A DNA stretch of 64,000 nucleotides from Lederbergia citrisecunda. GTDB lineage: Bacteria; Bacillota; Bacilli; Bacillales; Bacillaceae_C. The stretch spans positions 2,839,992 to 2,903,991 of the forward strand of contig NZ_JAGYPJ010000001.1 of NCBI RefSeq assembly GCF_018343695.1. Reading direction: 5' to 3'. Shown here in pieces: positions 17,508 to 26,535 of the stretch. Within the stretch, counting starts at the first letter, position 1. Every line of letters begins with the position of its first letter. A program made the translations under genes and the position numbers. The notes beneath the pieces are model-generated. The model worked only from the letters and a program-made list of their open reading frames with translations, did not search any database and was not told where the DNA came from.

Positions 17508-19508
17508 ATGGAAACAGAAACGAGGGCCCAAAGAAAAAAGTGGCGAACCATTCGATTGCTGACATTTACTAGTATTTTAGCAATTGGAGCATTAGGAGCT
17601 CTTATTTTTTCATTTTTTATTTATATAAAAATATTAGGCCCACCACCACTTGCCATCCCACAATCTACTTTATATTATGCGAATGATGGATCGGTTATTG
17701 GCGAAAGCAACAGTGGCGAAAAAAGATATTGGGTATCTCTCGACGAGATTTCTCCATCTGCCATCAACGCGGCAATCGCCATTGAAGATCGTACTTTTTA
17801 CAATCATTCTGGTTTTGATTTTAAAAGAATCGTCGGCGCTGTTCTAGCAAATATTAAATCGATGAATAAGGTGCAAGGCGCCAGTACGATTACACAACAA
17901 TATGCTCGAAATTTATTTTTGACGATGGATAAAACATGGAAACGAAAAATTTATGAAGCCATTTATACAATACGTCTTGAGGCAAATTACAATAAAAATG
18001 AAATTTTAGAAGGCTATTTAAACACCATTAATTTTGGCCATGGTGCATACGGAATTGAGGCTGCTAGTCAATTTTATTTTGGGAAAAATGCAAGTGACTT
18101 AACTGTTGCAGAGAGCGCTATGCTGATGGGAATTCCGAAAGGGCCGGGAATTTATTCGCCACTGGTTAACTATGAAAAAGCTAAAAATAGACAGCTGCTC
18201 ATTTTAAAATCAATGCAGGAAACGAAAACAATTACTGCTCAATCTGCAAGTGAAGCCGCTGAAGAAAAGTTGAATTTTACAGGGATACATCCACATCATA
18301 AAGCTGACTCCGCCCCTTATTTTTACGACGTAGTAAAAAAGGAACTTTTAACGACTGTAGGACTGGATGAAAGAGTATTAGCACTAGGTGGGTTAAAGGT
18401 ATTTACCACTCTTGATCCAAGACAACAAGAGATTGCTGAAAATGCGATGAATGTAACATTTTCTGAAGAATCGGATATTCAAGTAGGATTTGCGGCGATG
18501 GATCCAAAGACGGGCTTTGTTACAGCTCTTATTGGGGGAAGGGATTATGATGACAGTCCATTTAACCGTGCAACACAAGCAGTGCGACAACCTGGCTCTA
18601 CATTTAAACCACTTCTCTATTACGCAGCGCTTGAGCGTGGCTTTACACCATCGACATTGATAAGAAGTGAACCAACGACGTTTACATTTGGTGGGACTAC
18701 CAAGTATACGCCTCATAATTTTAATAACCAATATGCAAATGGCGAGGTTACGATGGCCCAGGCTTTGGCCGTTTCTGATAATGTTTACGCGGTTAAAACT
18801 CATCTTTTTTTGGGAGAAGGAGTTTTAGTCGATACTGTTAAAAAATTTGGAATTACATCAAAAATGACTCCTGTTCCATCGCTTGCACTTGGAACTTCCG
18901 GAGTAAAAGTAGTGGAATTGCTAAATGCTTATAGTATGCTAGCAAATGGTGGAAAAAAGGTAGAACCCATCTTTATTCAAAAAGTAGTCGATTATCGGGG
19001 AAAAGTTATTTATGAGGTGGAGGAAAAGGAAGAGCAAGTATTAAAGCCGGAACTCGCCTTTATCATGAGTCAAATGATGACGGGGATGTTCGATCCAAAA
19101 TTAAACGGATATGCGACCGTGACAGGCGCATCGATCGCAAATCAAATGAGTAGAGTGTATGCAGGGAAATCAGGATCGACTCAATCGGACAGCTGGATGG
19201 CTGGATTTACACCGGGACTCGCAGCTGTAGTTTGGACAGGATATGATCAAGGTAAAGAAATCACTTTAACCGCTGATAAGCTTTATGCCAAAAATATGTG
19301 GATTCGTTTTATGGAGCAATCGATACAAGGACAGCCTGAAAAACTTCATACATTCAAGCCGCCAGCTGGCGTAACAGCAGTTCCCGTCGATCCATCCAAC
19401 GGAAAACTGGCTACGAACTTATGTCCTGTCTTTAGGATTACCTATTTTGAAAAAGGAACCGAACCAGAAGATATTTGTACAGAACATCTTTTAACGGGGC
19501 CAAATTAA
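17508..19508 (+). CDS. pbpG: Class A penicillin-binding protein PbpG
   Basis: Bifunctional peptidoglycan synthase of 666 residues. It has an N-terminal membrane anchor (about 18-42) and a glycosyltransferase domain (about 65-235, with IEDRTFYNHSGFD and GASTITQQYARNL). The transpeptidase domain (about 320-600) has SxxK in RQPGSTFKP, SDN in VSDNVYAVK and KSGST. It matches B. subtilis YwhE/PbpG, which acts in spore wall synthesis and is made in the forespore; I did not identify a clear forespore promoter. The start has AGGTGATG upstream. It lies apart from other plus-strand genes. Confidence 0.95.
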   Translation: METETRAQRKKWRTIRLLTFTSILAIGALGALIFSFFIYIKILGPPPLAIPQSTLYYANDGSVIGESNSGEKRYWVSLDEISPSAINAAIAIEDRTFYNHSGFDFKRIVGAVLANIKSMNKVQGASTITQQYARNLFLTMDKTWKRKIYEAIYTIRLEANYNKNEILEGYLNTINFGHGAYGIEAASQFYFGKNASDLTVAESAMLMGIPKGPGIYSPLVNYEKAKNRQLLILKSMQETKTITAQSASEAAEEKLNFTGIHPHHKADSAPYFYDVVKKELLTTVGLDERVLALGGLKVFTTLDPRQQEIAENAMNVTFSEESDIQVGFAAMDPKTGFVTALIGGRDYDDSPFNRATQAVRQPGSTFKPLLYYAALERGFTPSTLIRSEPTTFTFGGTTKYTPHNFNNQYANGEVTMAQALAVSDNVYAVKTHLFLGEGVLVDTVKKFGITSKMTPVPSLALGTSGVKVVELLNAYSMLANGGKKVEPIFIQKVVDYRGKVIYEVEEKEEQVLKPELAFIMSQMMTGMFDPKLNGYATVTGASIANQMSRVYAGKSGSTQSDSWMAGFTPGLAAVVWTGYDQGKEITLTADKLYAKNMWIRFMEQSIQGQPEKLHTFKPPAGVTAVPVDPSNGKLATNLCPVFRITYFEKGTEPEDICTEHLLTGPN

Positions 19509-19527
19509 TGGTCCCGTTATTTTATTG
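19493..19527. terminator. Terminator between pbpG and vanY-like gene
   Basis: TAACGGGGCCA pairs with TGGTCCCGTTA over 11 bp (one G-U) and is followed by TTTTATT. The stem overlaps the pbpG stop codon. It faces the convergent vanY-like gene and may serve both. Confidence 0.8.
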
Positions 19528-20361
19528 CAATCCTGTTACGATGACTCCATTTTTATTATCCCCTGAAATTTCATAGTACCGGGTAACAGCTATTTTTAAG
19601 GAAGGTTCATTTTTAAAATCATGATAGGAAATATAATATTTTTCACCTTTATAATGAAGTGAAATTGATTTTTTCTTCTTTATATAGTCTAAATATTGTT
19701 CTAGAGTAAAATTTTTTTTGTACATAATGGCACTATGTGGCAAACCAACATAGCGAAAATGCCAAGGTTCATACTGGATACCTGTAATTGCCGTCTTATC
19801 TTTCGGATATCGTAAAATAAATCCGTATTTCCAAGAATTTTTCTCTAGCCATTTTCCCTCTTCCGCATCTTCCATCTTATTTAGCGCGGAGCCAATATCA
19901 AGTGAAAGTCCTAAATTATGTTCGCTAAACCCTGCCGGCAAAGCATATGCAGGTCCCATCTCTTCGTAAAGCTGATTTTGTTCTTCTAAACTCCGAAAAC
20001 CACTATTAATCATAAAATGGTCGACATGGTCTTTTTTAGCCGCATTGACCATTGCTGAAAAACGTTCTGCCACTTGTTCTGATATTTTAATATTATGATC
20101 TAACAATTGATACCCTTGCATATGATTTTGATGCTCAATTAAATTTATAATATCTCGTTTTACGCCTATATCTTGCACAGGGTTATCATGATTGACTAAT
20201 AATAGATTTCCGTGATGAATATGTTCTTTTTCAATTGTAATATACGTTGTATTCTTACTTTTTTCATCCGAAATGTTAACCTCCGGATGTAAATCATTGA
20301 ACTTATAACCGAATAATAACGCCAGTATCCCTAATATAAATATCCACTTTATCTTTTTCAT
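19522..20361 (-). CDS. VanY-type D-alanyl-D-alanine carboxypeptidase
   Basis: A 279-residue membrane-anchored zinc peptidase (hydrophobic segment at about 4-21) of the VanY/peptidase M15B family. The motifs are complete: SGFRSLEEQ, SEHNLGLSLDI (metal ligands H and D) and EPWHFRYVG (catalytic E and ligand H). It removes the terminal D-Ala of peptidoglycan stem peptides. A VanR/VanS-like pair lies upstream on the same strand, separated by two repeat copies. No vanH, vanA or vanX is present, so this alone would not be a glycopeptide resistance operon; a cell-wall remodelling role is likelier. Confidence 0.9.
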   Translation of the reverse strand: MKKIKWIFILGILALLFGYKFNDLHPEVNISDEKSKNTTYITIEKEHIHHGNLLLVNHDNPVQDIGVKRDIINLIEHQNHMQGYQLLDHNIKISEQVAERFSAMVNAAKKDHVDHFMINSGFRSLEEQNQLYEEMGPAYALPAGFSEHNLGLSLDIGSALNKMEDAEEGKWLEKNSWKYGFILRYPKDKTAITGIQYEPWHFRYVGLPHSAIMYKKNFTLEQYLDYIKKKKSISLHYKGEKYYISYHDFKNEPSLKIAVTRYYEISGDNKNGVIVTGLQ

Positions 20362-20440
20362 CGTATCTTCCCTCCATCTTCATAATAGGAAAGACTAATA
20401 AAGAAAAATGGAAGAAAAGATAAAGTTTTTATTAAGATTA

Positions 20441-20590
20441 TTAGAAAAGCGCAAGGTGCCTTGCTCATCGATGTACAAACTTCGGGGCCTTCGACTGAGA
20501 TAACGGAAATACGGTGAGCCTAAAAAGCGAACCGATATTGACTTATCGTAGGAAGAAACCGAAAGTTTGCTAGTCGATAGGAGCTGGACA
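20441..20590 (+). repeat. Type-1 intergenic repeat
   Basis: It starts TTAGAAAAGCGCAAGGTGCC and contains CCTTCGACTGAGATAACGG and TTGACTTATCGTAGG. It ends GCTAGTCGATAGGAGCTGGACA. The 458-bp gap 20362-20819 between the vanS-like and vanY-like genes holds only this and the next repeat. Confidence 0.85.
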
Positions 20591-20647
20591 GCGAGAGACT
20601 AAGTTCCAAAATATTGGCTATAAAAAGCTTATACTTTCTTATACTTT

Positions 20648-20770
20648 TTAGAAAAGCGCAAGGCGCACGTAATCGCCGACAAGCAAATGTTCTGAGACGC
20701 CAAAAGTCCTTCTTTGACTTTTAGTGGCGCGGGTTTCTGACCTCGAGCCGATGGTGCCTGGAGCTAGACA
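20648..20770 (+). repeat. Type-2 intergenic repeat
   Basis: It starts TTAGAAAAGCGCAAGGCGC and contains GACAAGCAAATGTTCTGAG. A hairpin over AAAAGTCCTTCTTTGACTTTT and a CCTCGAG segment follow, and it ends GCCTGGAGCTAGACA. The outer ends match type 1 but the core differs. The same core is found inside the element at 34750-35082. Confidence 0.82.
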
Positions 20771-20819
20771 TCTAAAGCCTAAGTTTAAAAATATAGACTT
20801 TAAAAGACTTATACTTTCT

Positions 20820-21914
20820 TTACTTTAAAGGCAGACACACTTGAAATTTAGTCTGAATCGGGTCGCTATGTGCAGTAATAGATCCTTGATGCTGTTCGAT
20901 AATATTTTTCGCAATGAATAATCCTAATCCAGTGCTATTATGATTCAAAGATCTTGAACGATCACCTGTATAAAACACATCGAATATATGAGCTAGGTCC
21001 TCTTCAGGAATATAGCTTCCATAGTTCACAACGTCTACCACTACCATATTTCCATCTAGATAACCTTTTATATCAATATATTTTCCTTCGGAACCGTAAC
21101 GGATGGCATTCGAAAGTAAATTCTCGAAAACTCTCGCCAGCATTTCCCCGTCGCCTAAAATTAGTAGGTTCTGAACCATTTCCACCCTAGCCACTAAACT
21201 ATATTTTTCTAAGCTCGGATAAAATTCTTCGTTTAATTGTATGAGTAATTCTCCAATGTTAATAGGATCCTTTTCCATTTTGAGCATGCCATAATTAAGG
21301 CGAGAGATTTCAAATAGCTCATCAATCAGTTTTTCCAATCGCAATGATTTCGTATGGGCAATCGTTAAAAAATGCTTCATTTGATCTTCAGTTATATGTT
21401 GATCCTTCATGAGCAATTCTAAATATCCCAAAACCGAAGTAAGCGGAGTACGCAAATCATGGGCTAAGTTAACAATTAGCTGCTCTTTACTGCTGACGGC
21501 AAGATTTTCTCTTTGTAAAGATTCCTTTAACTCCTGCGCAGCTTTATTAATATCTTCAGCTATCGCTCGAAATTCATCATTCGTTGAAATATGCACGCGT
21601 TTATTAAAATCTCCATTTGCAAGATGATGTATGCCAGTTGAAATTTTATTAAAATATGTTGCGTAAGACTTTGTAAGCAAGAAGAAAAATAGAATGGCAA
21701 GTGGAACAAAAATAATTAGGAAAACATTTATATCCCCTATTTTTGCTATCGTATTTCGGATATTTGCCAAAGGCTCCCCCGTTTGCACATGGGAACTTTT
21801 ATAATAGAATTGAAGTATTTTATAGATAGAAAAAGTAATAGCGCCTGCCAATAACATACTGAAACATAAACGAATGATCATTTGCGTTCTAAAGCTGCGC
21901 ATCATTTTACCCAT
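20820..21914 (-). CDS. VanS-like sensor histidine kinase
   Basis: A 364-residue membrane sensor kinase with segments at about 12-34 and 60-80, a short extracellular loop and a HAMP linker. The phosphoacceptor motif is NLAHDLRTPL (His near 153), with an N box (ENLLSNAIRYG) and a G2 box (STGLGLFIAKN). The G1 box is divergent (VVNYGSYIP in place of DNGPGIP). Its start overlaps the response regulator end by 8 bases. Similarity of layout to VanRS of enterococci and the downstream VanY-like gene suggest a cell-wall signal. Confidence 0.88.
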   Translation of the reverse strand: MGKMMRSFRTQMIIRLCFSMLLAGAITFSIYKILQFYYKSSHVQTGEPLANIRNTIAKIGDINVFLIIFVPLAILFFFLLTKSYATYFNKISTGIHHLANGDFNKRVHISTNDEFRAIAEDINKAAQELKESLQRENLAVSSKEQLIVNLAHDLRTPLTSVLGYLELLMKDQHITEDQMKHFLTIAHTKSLRLEKLIDELFEISRLNYGMLKMEKDPINIGELLIQLNEEFYPSLEKYSLVARVEMVQNLLILGDGEMLARVFENLLSNAIRYGSEGKYIDIKGYLDGNMVVVDVVNYGSYIPEEDLAHIFDVFYTGDRSRSLNHNSTGLGLFIAKNIIEQHQGSITAHSDPIQTKFQVCLPLK

Positions 21915-22593
21915 TGAATGTATACCCTACTCCCCAAACGGTTTTTATGAATTTATTTTTGTGCTGGTCTTCTTTTAATTTTTTTCGTAAGCCACGAATA
22001 TGTACCATAACCGTATTACTGCCTTCATAATAATCTTCTCCCCACACGTGCTGGAAGATGTTTTCTACACTATAAACCTTTTTTGGGTAGCTTGCTAATA
22101 AATATAAAATATCAAACTCTTTTGGTGTTAACTCAATTAATTCACCGTAAAGTTTCACTGTGCGTTCATCTGGATTAATAACCAATCCACCAACTTCTAC
22201 TTCATGGTTTCTCCCGTTCGCTAGGTTTAAAAGTTTTGAACGGCGAAGCTGGGCATTGACTCGAGCCACCAATTCCATTGGATTGAACGGCTTCGACATA
22301 TAATCGTCTGCCCCCATGACAAGTCCTGTAATTTTATCTAAATCGGATGTTTTGGCGCTTAGAAAAATGACAGGTAGCGCAAAATGCTCTCGAACTTGGC
22401 GAATGACTTCATAACCATCCAATTTGGGCATCATAATATCTAGTATAGCTAAATCAATCTTTCTGGTTTGAACAGTCTGAAGCGCTTCCATTCCATCATG
22501 AACTTTGATAACTTGGTAGCCTTCTTTTTCTATATGAAACCCTACTAAATCAGCAATCTCTTTCTCATCATCTGCTATCAGGATTGTTACCAT
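21907..22593 (-). CDS. VanR-like OmpR-family response regulator
   Basis: A receiver domain (residues 1-115: acidic pocket DDE, phospho-accepting D in LAILDIMMPKLDGYE, K in KPFNPMELVARV) is joined to a winged-helix DNA-binding domain (about 130-228). The frame is open to 22620, but the ATG at 22593 has AGGTGG at proper spacing and gives the usual MVTILIADDE start. It lies only about 30 bases after a terminator hairpin, which leaves no room for a separate promoter downstream of it. Transcription therefore either reads through or starts within the terminator or repeat. Confidence 0.92.
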   Translation of the reverse strand: MVTILIADDEKEIADLVGFHIEKEGYQVIKVHDGMEALQTVQTRKIDLAILDIMMPKLDGYEVIRQVREHFALPVIFLSAKTSDLDKITGLVMGADDYMSKPFNPMELVARVNAQLRRSKLLNLANGRNHEVEVGGLVINPDERTVKLYGELIELTPKEFDILYLLASYPKKVYSVENIFQHVWGEDYYEGSNTVMVHIRGLRKKLKEDQHKNKFIKTVWGVGYTFNG

Positions 22594-22621
22594 AGCTTCA
22601 CCACCTACATAATCAATCAAT

Positions 22622-22656
22622 AAAAAAACCTGAGGTGTGCGGCCTCAGGTTTTGGT
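22622..22656 (-). terminator. Terminator after ywhD
   Basis: AAAACCTGAGG pairs with CCTCAGGTTTT over 11 bp with a 7-base loop. On the minus strand it is followed by TTTTTTTA. It ends the ywhD transcript after the repeat and sits just before the vanR-like gene. Confidence 0.85.
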
Positions 22657-22660
22657 GAAA

Positions 22661-22816
22661 AGCAGCAGGCCTATCGACTAACAAGCTCCTTGTCCTTTTC
22701 CCTACGATAAGTCAACATTGATTCGTCCATTCGGACTCATTGTGTTCCCTTTATCGCAAGTCTTAGACCCTGAAGTTTGTACGTCGATGTACAGGAGCCT
22801 CCGCTTTTCTTTGTCC
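22661..22816 (-). repeat. Type-1 intergenic repeat (minus orientation)
   Basis: On the minus strand it runs from AAAGAAAAGCGGAGGCTCCTG through ATCGACGTAC, GATAAAGGGAACACAATGAG and GTTGACTTATCGTAGGGA to TTAGTCGATAGGCCTGCTGC. It makes up most of the 337-bp gap 22594-22930 and lies inside the ywhD 3' untranslated region, between stop and terminator. Confidence 0.85.
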
Positions 22817-22930
22817 TAGTTTGTATTTTTGTACAAACTATATGTAAGTTTACTTTTTTTCCTTACAATCGGCAAGCACACACTATTATATTTCGCAAAT
22901 GTCATAGATTGTTCATATATTACAATTGGG

Positions 22931-23452
22931 TCAAGCCAATTCTTTCTTCAACTCTTCACTTGATCGTTCCCATATTTCTGCGTCATGCTGCTTTAAAAAG
23001 ATACCGAGATTTTTTCTTGATTCCTCGTCCATATTATGAACAATGATGGTTCCTTTCATGGCCTTATCCATATGATTTACATGTTCAGGCATCGATTTAT
23101 AGCCTCTGCGCGCAGGTCGGTTGATATATAATTCGCAAGCAGTAACCCCTGCGTAATACGGTCCTTCCGGTTTGCGATCGACCGCTACCCAAATGATCCA
23201 GTATTTCTTTGTATCTTCTTTCGGATAGTCCGTCAAAAGCTCGTCAAGACTTTTTACGTACCTAACTCCACGTTCTGTTTTACTTCGAGCATGCATGGCC
23301 TGAAGCTCAATCCATACTTCGCCTTCTTCTACATCTATCATAATAGGAGTAATATTATCCAAACTAAGTGAGCCTATGCCGAAACCTTTATGTCCATCTG
23401 TTGGGTCATTTTTAATAATATTAAATTCTAGTTTTTTCTTCCCTTGTTCCAC
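22931..23452 (-). CDS. ywhD: YwhD family protein
   Basis: A 173-residue soluble protein of the YwhD family, conserved at this place between ywhC and the pbpG region in Bacillus. It shows a conserved core (GFGIGSLSLDNITPIMID) but no recognised catalytic motif. The start follows a GGAGG-like site. It lies 45 bases after ywhC and is probably co-transcribed. The function is unknown. Confidence 0.85.
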   Translation of the reverse strand: MEQGKKKLEFNIIKNDPTDGHKGFGIGSLSLDNITPIMIDVEEGEVWIELQAMHARSKTERGVRYVKSLDELLTDYPKEDTKKYWIIWVAVDRKPEGPYYAGVTACELYINRPARRGYKSMPEHVNHMDKAMKGTIIVHNMDEESRKNLGIFLKQHDAEIWERSSEELKKELA

Positions 23453-23497
23453 AAAAAATACCTCCTAACACTAAAATGTTCACTTTTAAGCTTTTCC

Positions 23498-24151
23498 TCA
23501 TAAAAACATCGTAAACACATTCTGAAGACTTTTAATAAAAAACGGCACTACCGTATAAATAATTGGATGAATCGTATATCGCCCTAGCGGTGTTATGACT
23601 AGAATGATAAATAATAATGAACCGAATTGTTCATATTGCGTCATTTTCGCCCTTACTGAAGGTGGGACAAGATCTTCTAAAATTCTATAACCATCTAACG
23701 GCGGAAGCGGTAGTAAATTAAAAACAAATAATAATACGTTAAAGTAAACAAATAAATTGAAAAATTGTATAAGCAATGGCGGCAATGAAGCAGCTATACC
23801 TGACATGATAAGGAAAGCTAAAATAGCTGTTCCGATAATAGCAAGCAGAAAATTACTTAATGGCCCCATTAAAGATACCAATATCCCGCCCAGACGAGGA
23901 TTTTTAAAGTGATATCTGTTTACTGGAACAGGGCGCGCCCAACCGAATCCTGCGATGAATATGAGCAATGTTCCAATCGGATCCAAATGATGGATGGGAT
24001 TCAATGTTAATCTTCCTTGGTCTTTCGCTGTTGAGTCTCCTAATTTATATGCTGTATAGGCATGTGCAAATTCATGCACGGTAAAAGCGATTAATAATAC
24101 CGCTGCAATTAACGGAATTTGTTCCAAAGGAAATCTAAGAAAACGCTCCAC
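23498..24151 (-). CDS. ywhC: Site-2 protease family membrane metalloprotease YwhC
   Basis: A 217-residue intramembrane zinc protease with about five membrane segments. The zinc motif HEFAH is near residue 25 and a second ligand motif is in LLPLPPLDGYRIL. The frame is open upstream to 24370. The GTG at 24151 is preferred: it has GGAG 8 bases before it and gives the family start (ERFLRFPLEQIPLI) and length. The substrate is unknown. It is divergent from ywhB. Confidence 0.9.
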   Translation of the reverse strand: MERFLRFPLEQIPLIAAVLLIAFTVHEFAHAYTAYKLGDSTAKDQGRLTLNPIHHLDPIGTLLIFIAGFGWARPVPVNRYHFKNPRLGGILVSLMGPLSNFLLAIIGTAILAFLIMSGIAASLPPLLIQFFNLFVYFNVLLFVFNLLPLPPLDGYRILEDLVPPSVRAKMTQYEQFGSLLFIILVITPLGRYTIHPIIYTVVPFFIKSLQNVFTMFL

Positions 24152-24276
24152 GTATCCAACTCCTTTTATAATTGTCTCGTTTAGAAACATTATAGCAAAT
24201 ATATTCTTATTGATTCGATTATTAAAAACGAATACACTTTTCCTTGAATACATATTTAGTGGGAGGAATTTATAAA

Positions 24277-24462
24277 ATGCCTTACGTAACTGTAAAAATG
24301 CTAGAAGGAAGAAATGAAGAACAGAAAAAAGCATTGGTGGAAAAAGTAACTGCTGCTGTCGTCGAAACAACTGGAGCTTCTGCAGAAAAAGTCGTTGTTT
24401 TCATTGAAGAAATGAGCAAAAATCATTATGCCGTTGGTGGAAAAAGATTGAGTGACGAATAG
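24277..24462 (+). CDS. ywhB: 4-oxalocrotonate tautomerase family protein YwhB
   Basis: A 61-residue tautomerase subunit that forms hexamers. After removal of Met, the catalytic proline (Pro-1) is exposed at the start PYVTVKMLEG; arginine and the C-terminal GGKRLSD segment are conserved. The frame is open to 24244, but only the ATG at 24277 places proline second and has GGAGG upstream. The physiological substrate is unknown. It is a single plus-strand gene between minus-strand genes. Confidence 0.93.
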   Translation: MPYVTVKMLEGRNEEQKKALVEKVTAAVVETTGASAEKVVVFIEEMSKNHYAVGGKRLSDE

Positions 24463-24470
24463 AAACTTTT

Positions 24471-24504
24471 GGGCATCAGCATGCTTATCATTTAGCTGAT
24501 GCCC
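24471..24504. terminator. Stem-loop between ywhB and ywgA
   Basis: GGGCATCAGC pairs with GCTGATGCCC over 10 bp around a 14-base loop, between convergent genes. There is no proper T-tract in either direction, so termination is likely but not certain. Confidence 0.55.
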
Positions 24505-24517
24505 ACATCTTAATCAC

Positions 24518-25036
24518 TTAACCCGCGAAGGTCATATTCTTCAAGTCCTCAATATATGTATAGGATTCTTCAATTTCTTCCTTAGTATATGATTGCTCAC
24601 TCTTTAAAACATGGATTTTTTCTTCCACTTCAGGCTTTGCTAATGAATCGAAGTATAAAACGGTCGACACTAATTCAAGAAAACGCGCATTTTTCCCGTT
24701 CATCTTCGCAAAACATTCCTTTAAATTCGGAAGATCCATTTGATATGATTCCAAAAATTCCTGCCCCGCATCAGTCACCCTATATTTATAATGAGCAAAT
24801 CCGTTCTTCTCTTCTTTTATCTCGTCTATAAAGCCAAAATTGCATAGTTCCTCTACACGTAATGTCAATTCCTCAGAATATGGTCCATAAAAATGAAACT
24901 CGAATTTCTCTTGAAAAGGGAAATTCAATTTTTTCGCAATATAAACCATCTTTTGTAGCTTTTTACGACCGATTATTTCTCCTGACACAGCAAATATATT
25001 CATTAATCGTAGATGGTCATTCAACATGACAAACAT
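24518..25036 (-). CDS. ywgA: YwgA family protein
   Basis: A 172-residue protein of the YwgA family with a winged-helix-like N-terminal part (GRKKLQKMVYIAKKL, HFYGPYSEEL) like that in some antitoxin- and Panacea-type proteins. An ATG at 25027 gives the more usual start MLNDHLRL; the one at 25036 has GGAG nearby. It lies after ywfO with 30 bases between. The function is unknown. Confidence 0.85.
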   Translation of the reverse strand: MFVMLNDHLRLMNIFAVSGEIIGRKKLQKMVYIAKKLNFPFQEKFEFHFYGPYSEELTLRVEELCNFGFIDEIKEEKNGFAHYKYRVTDAGQEFLESYQMDLPNLKECFAKMNGKNARFLELVSTVLYFDSLAKPEVEEKIHVLKSEQSYTKEEIEESYTYIEDLKNMTFAG

Positions 25037-25066
25037 TCAACTCCTGCTTGATTTTTCAGTAATGAT

Positions 25067-26371
25067 TTATCCATGTTTCTTTAAGATGGATAATATTTGC
25101 TGTTTGATCTTTCCATGTTTCGATTGGTCTAAGAGGATATCTTCCGGGTAATACAATTTATGATCTGTTCGTCTTTTTCCCGAAATCGCTTGTACAATCG
25201 TTGACTCCCTTGATAATTCACGCAACTCGCCGTTAGGCATGAGTAAGTGAATTGGGAGACGTTCTTCCTCTTCGCCAGGTCGGTAAAAATCATAAGGTAA
25301 ATCCGAAGAAGAATCGACTGCTAAATAATAGTCGGGATCAATTTCCGCTTCCCGAAACAGCTCATCCAAATTACCCAATAATTTATATTCTCGCGCAGGA
25401 TCAAATTCCACATATTTCAGTAGATTGCGATTCATAAATCGATTGCACAAATCACGGAGAATAAAGTCCTCTTCGTCCTCCCACATTTGAAAATAGTACA
25501 AAATAATAGCTTCATCTAATTTTAAATAATCTTCTAAAGTCACATTTCCCTCAAAGAGAGAAATAAAGTGAGTCGGTTCATACTTAAAAGTATACGAGTT
25601 TTCGTATAAGGCTTTGGCACGCTGCAAAATTTTTGTCAAAATAACTTCTGCGCTTCTCGTTACAGGGTGAAAATAGACTTGCCAATACATTTGATATCGA
25701 CTCATAATATAATCTTCAACAGCATGCATCCCCGTTGATTTGAAGACGACTTGATCCTCACGGGGCCTCATAACCCTCATGATTCGTTCCATATCAAAGT
25801 GACCGTAGCTAACACCAGTAAAATATGCATCACGCTGTAAATAATCCATTCGATCGGCATCAATTTGACTTGATATTAAACTGACAACGAGCTTATCTTC
25901 ATACGTCTTTCCAACGACATCTGCCACTTTTTGTGGAAAGTCCGGACTGACAAGCCGAAGAACAGCATTCACTTCAGTATTCCCAAGAATGATTTGCCTT
26001 GTAAAAAACTCATGGTCTGTATGGTACACTTTTTCAAATGAATGGGAAAACGGACCGTGCCCGAGATCGTGTAAAAGGGCAGCACAAAGAGATAGAAGTC
26101 TTTCATCTTCATTCCATTCAGGTCTCCCCTTAAAAACGTCATCCACAATTCGCCGTACGATTTCGTAAACACCAAGCGAATGATTAAAACGGCTATGCTC
26201 TGCACCGTGAAATGTCAAATATGTCGTTCCAAGCTGCTTGATTCTTCTGAGTCGTTGGAATTCCTTTGTCCCAATTAAATCCCAAATTATTTTATCTCGA
26301 ACATGAGCATAACGATGAACAGGGTCTTTGAAAACTTTTTCCTCGCTTAATTTAACATTGGAATGCTGCAT
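25067..26371 (-). CDS. ywfO: HD-domain phosphohydrolase YwfO
   Basis: A 434-residue HD superfamily protein related to dNTP triphosphohydrolases. Metal-binding residues are in HSRFNHSLGVYEIVRR and LLHDLGHGPFSHSFE, and a later conserved aspartate is in SQIDADRMDYLQRD. It matches B. subtilis YwfO in length and place. It probably hydrolyses nucleotides, but the substrate is not shown by sequence. It is the first gene of a ywfO-ywgA unit, divergent from rsfA. Confidence 0.9.
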   Translation of the reverse strand: MQHSNVKLSEEKVFKDPVHRYAHVRDKIIWDLIGTKEFQRLRRIKQLGTTYLTFHGAEHSRFNHSLGVYEIVRRIVDDVFKGRPEWNEDERLLSLCAALLHDLGHGPFSHSFEKVYHTDHEFFTRQIILGNTEVNAVLRLVSPDFPQKVADVVGKTYEDKLVVSLISSQIDADRMDYLQRDAYFTGVSYGHFDMERIMRVMRPREDQVVFKSTGMHAVEDYIMSRYQMYWQVYFHPVTRSAEVILTKILQRAKALYENSYTFKYEPTHFISLFEGNVTLEDYLKLDEAIILYYFQMWEDEEDFILRDLCNRFMNRNLLKYVEFDPAREYKLLGNLDELFREAEIDPDYYLAVDSSSDLPYDFYRPGEEEERLPIHLLMPNGELRELSRESTIVQAISGKRRTDHKLYYPEDILLDQSKHGKIKQQILSILKKHG

Positions 26372-26535
26372 CTACAAACCCTCTTCCTATCTATCATGTT
26401 TACATTATATCGGTTTTGATTTTTTTTATAAAGCGCATAAGTTTCTATTAATTTATTGCCATTTTGGTATATAACTTGGCTTTGTTGTCCATCCTATACT
26501 TACCGGAATAAAAAGAAAATAAATGGGAGTTGAAA

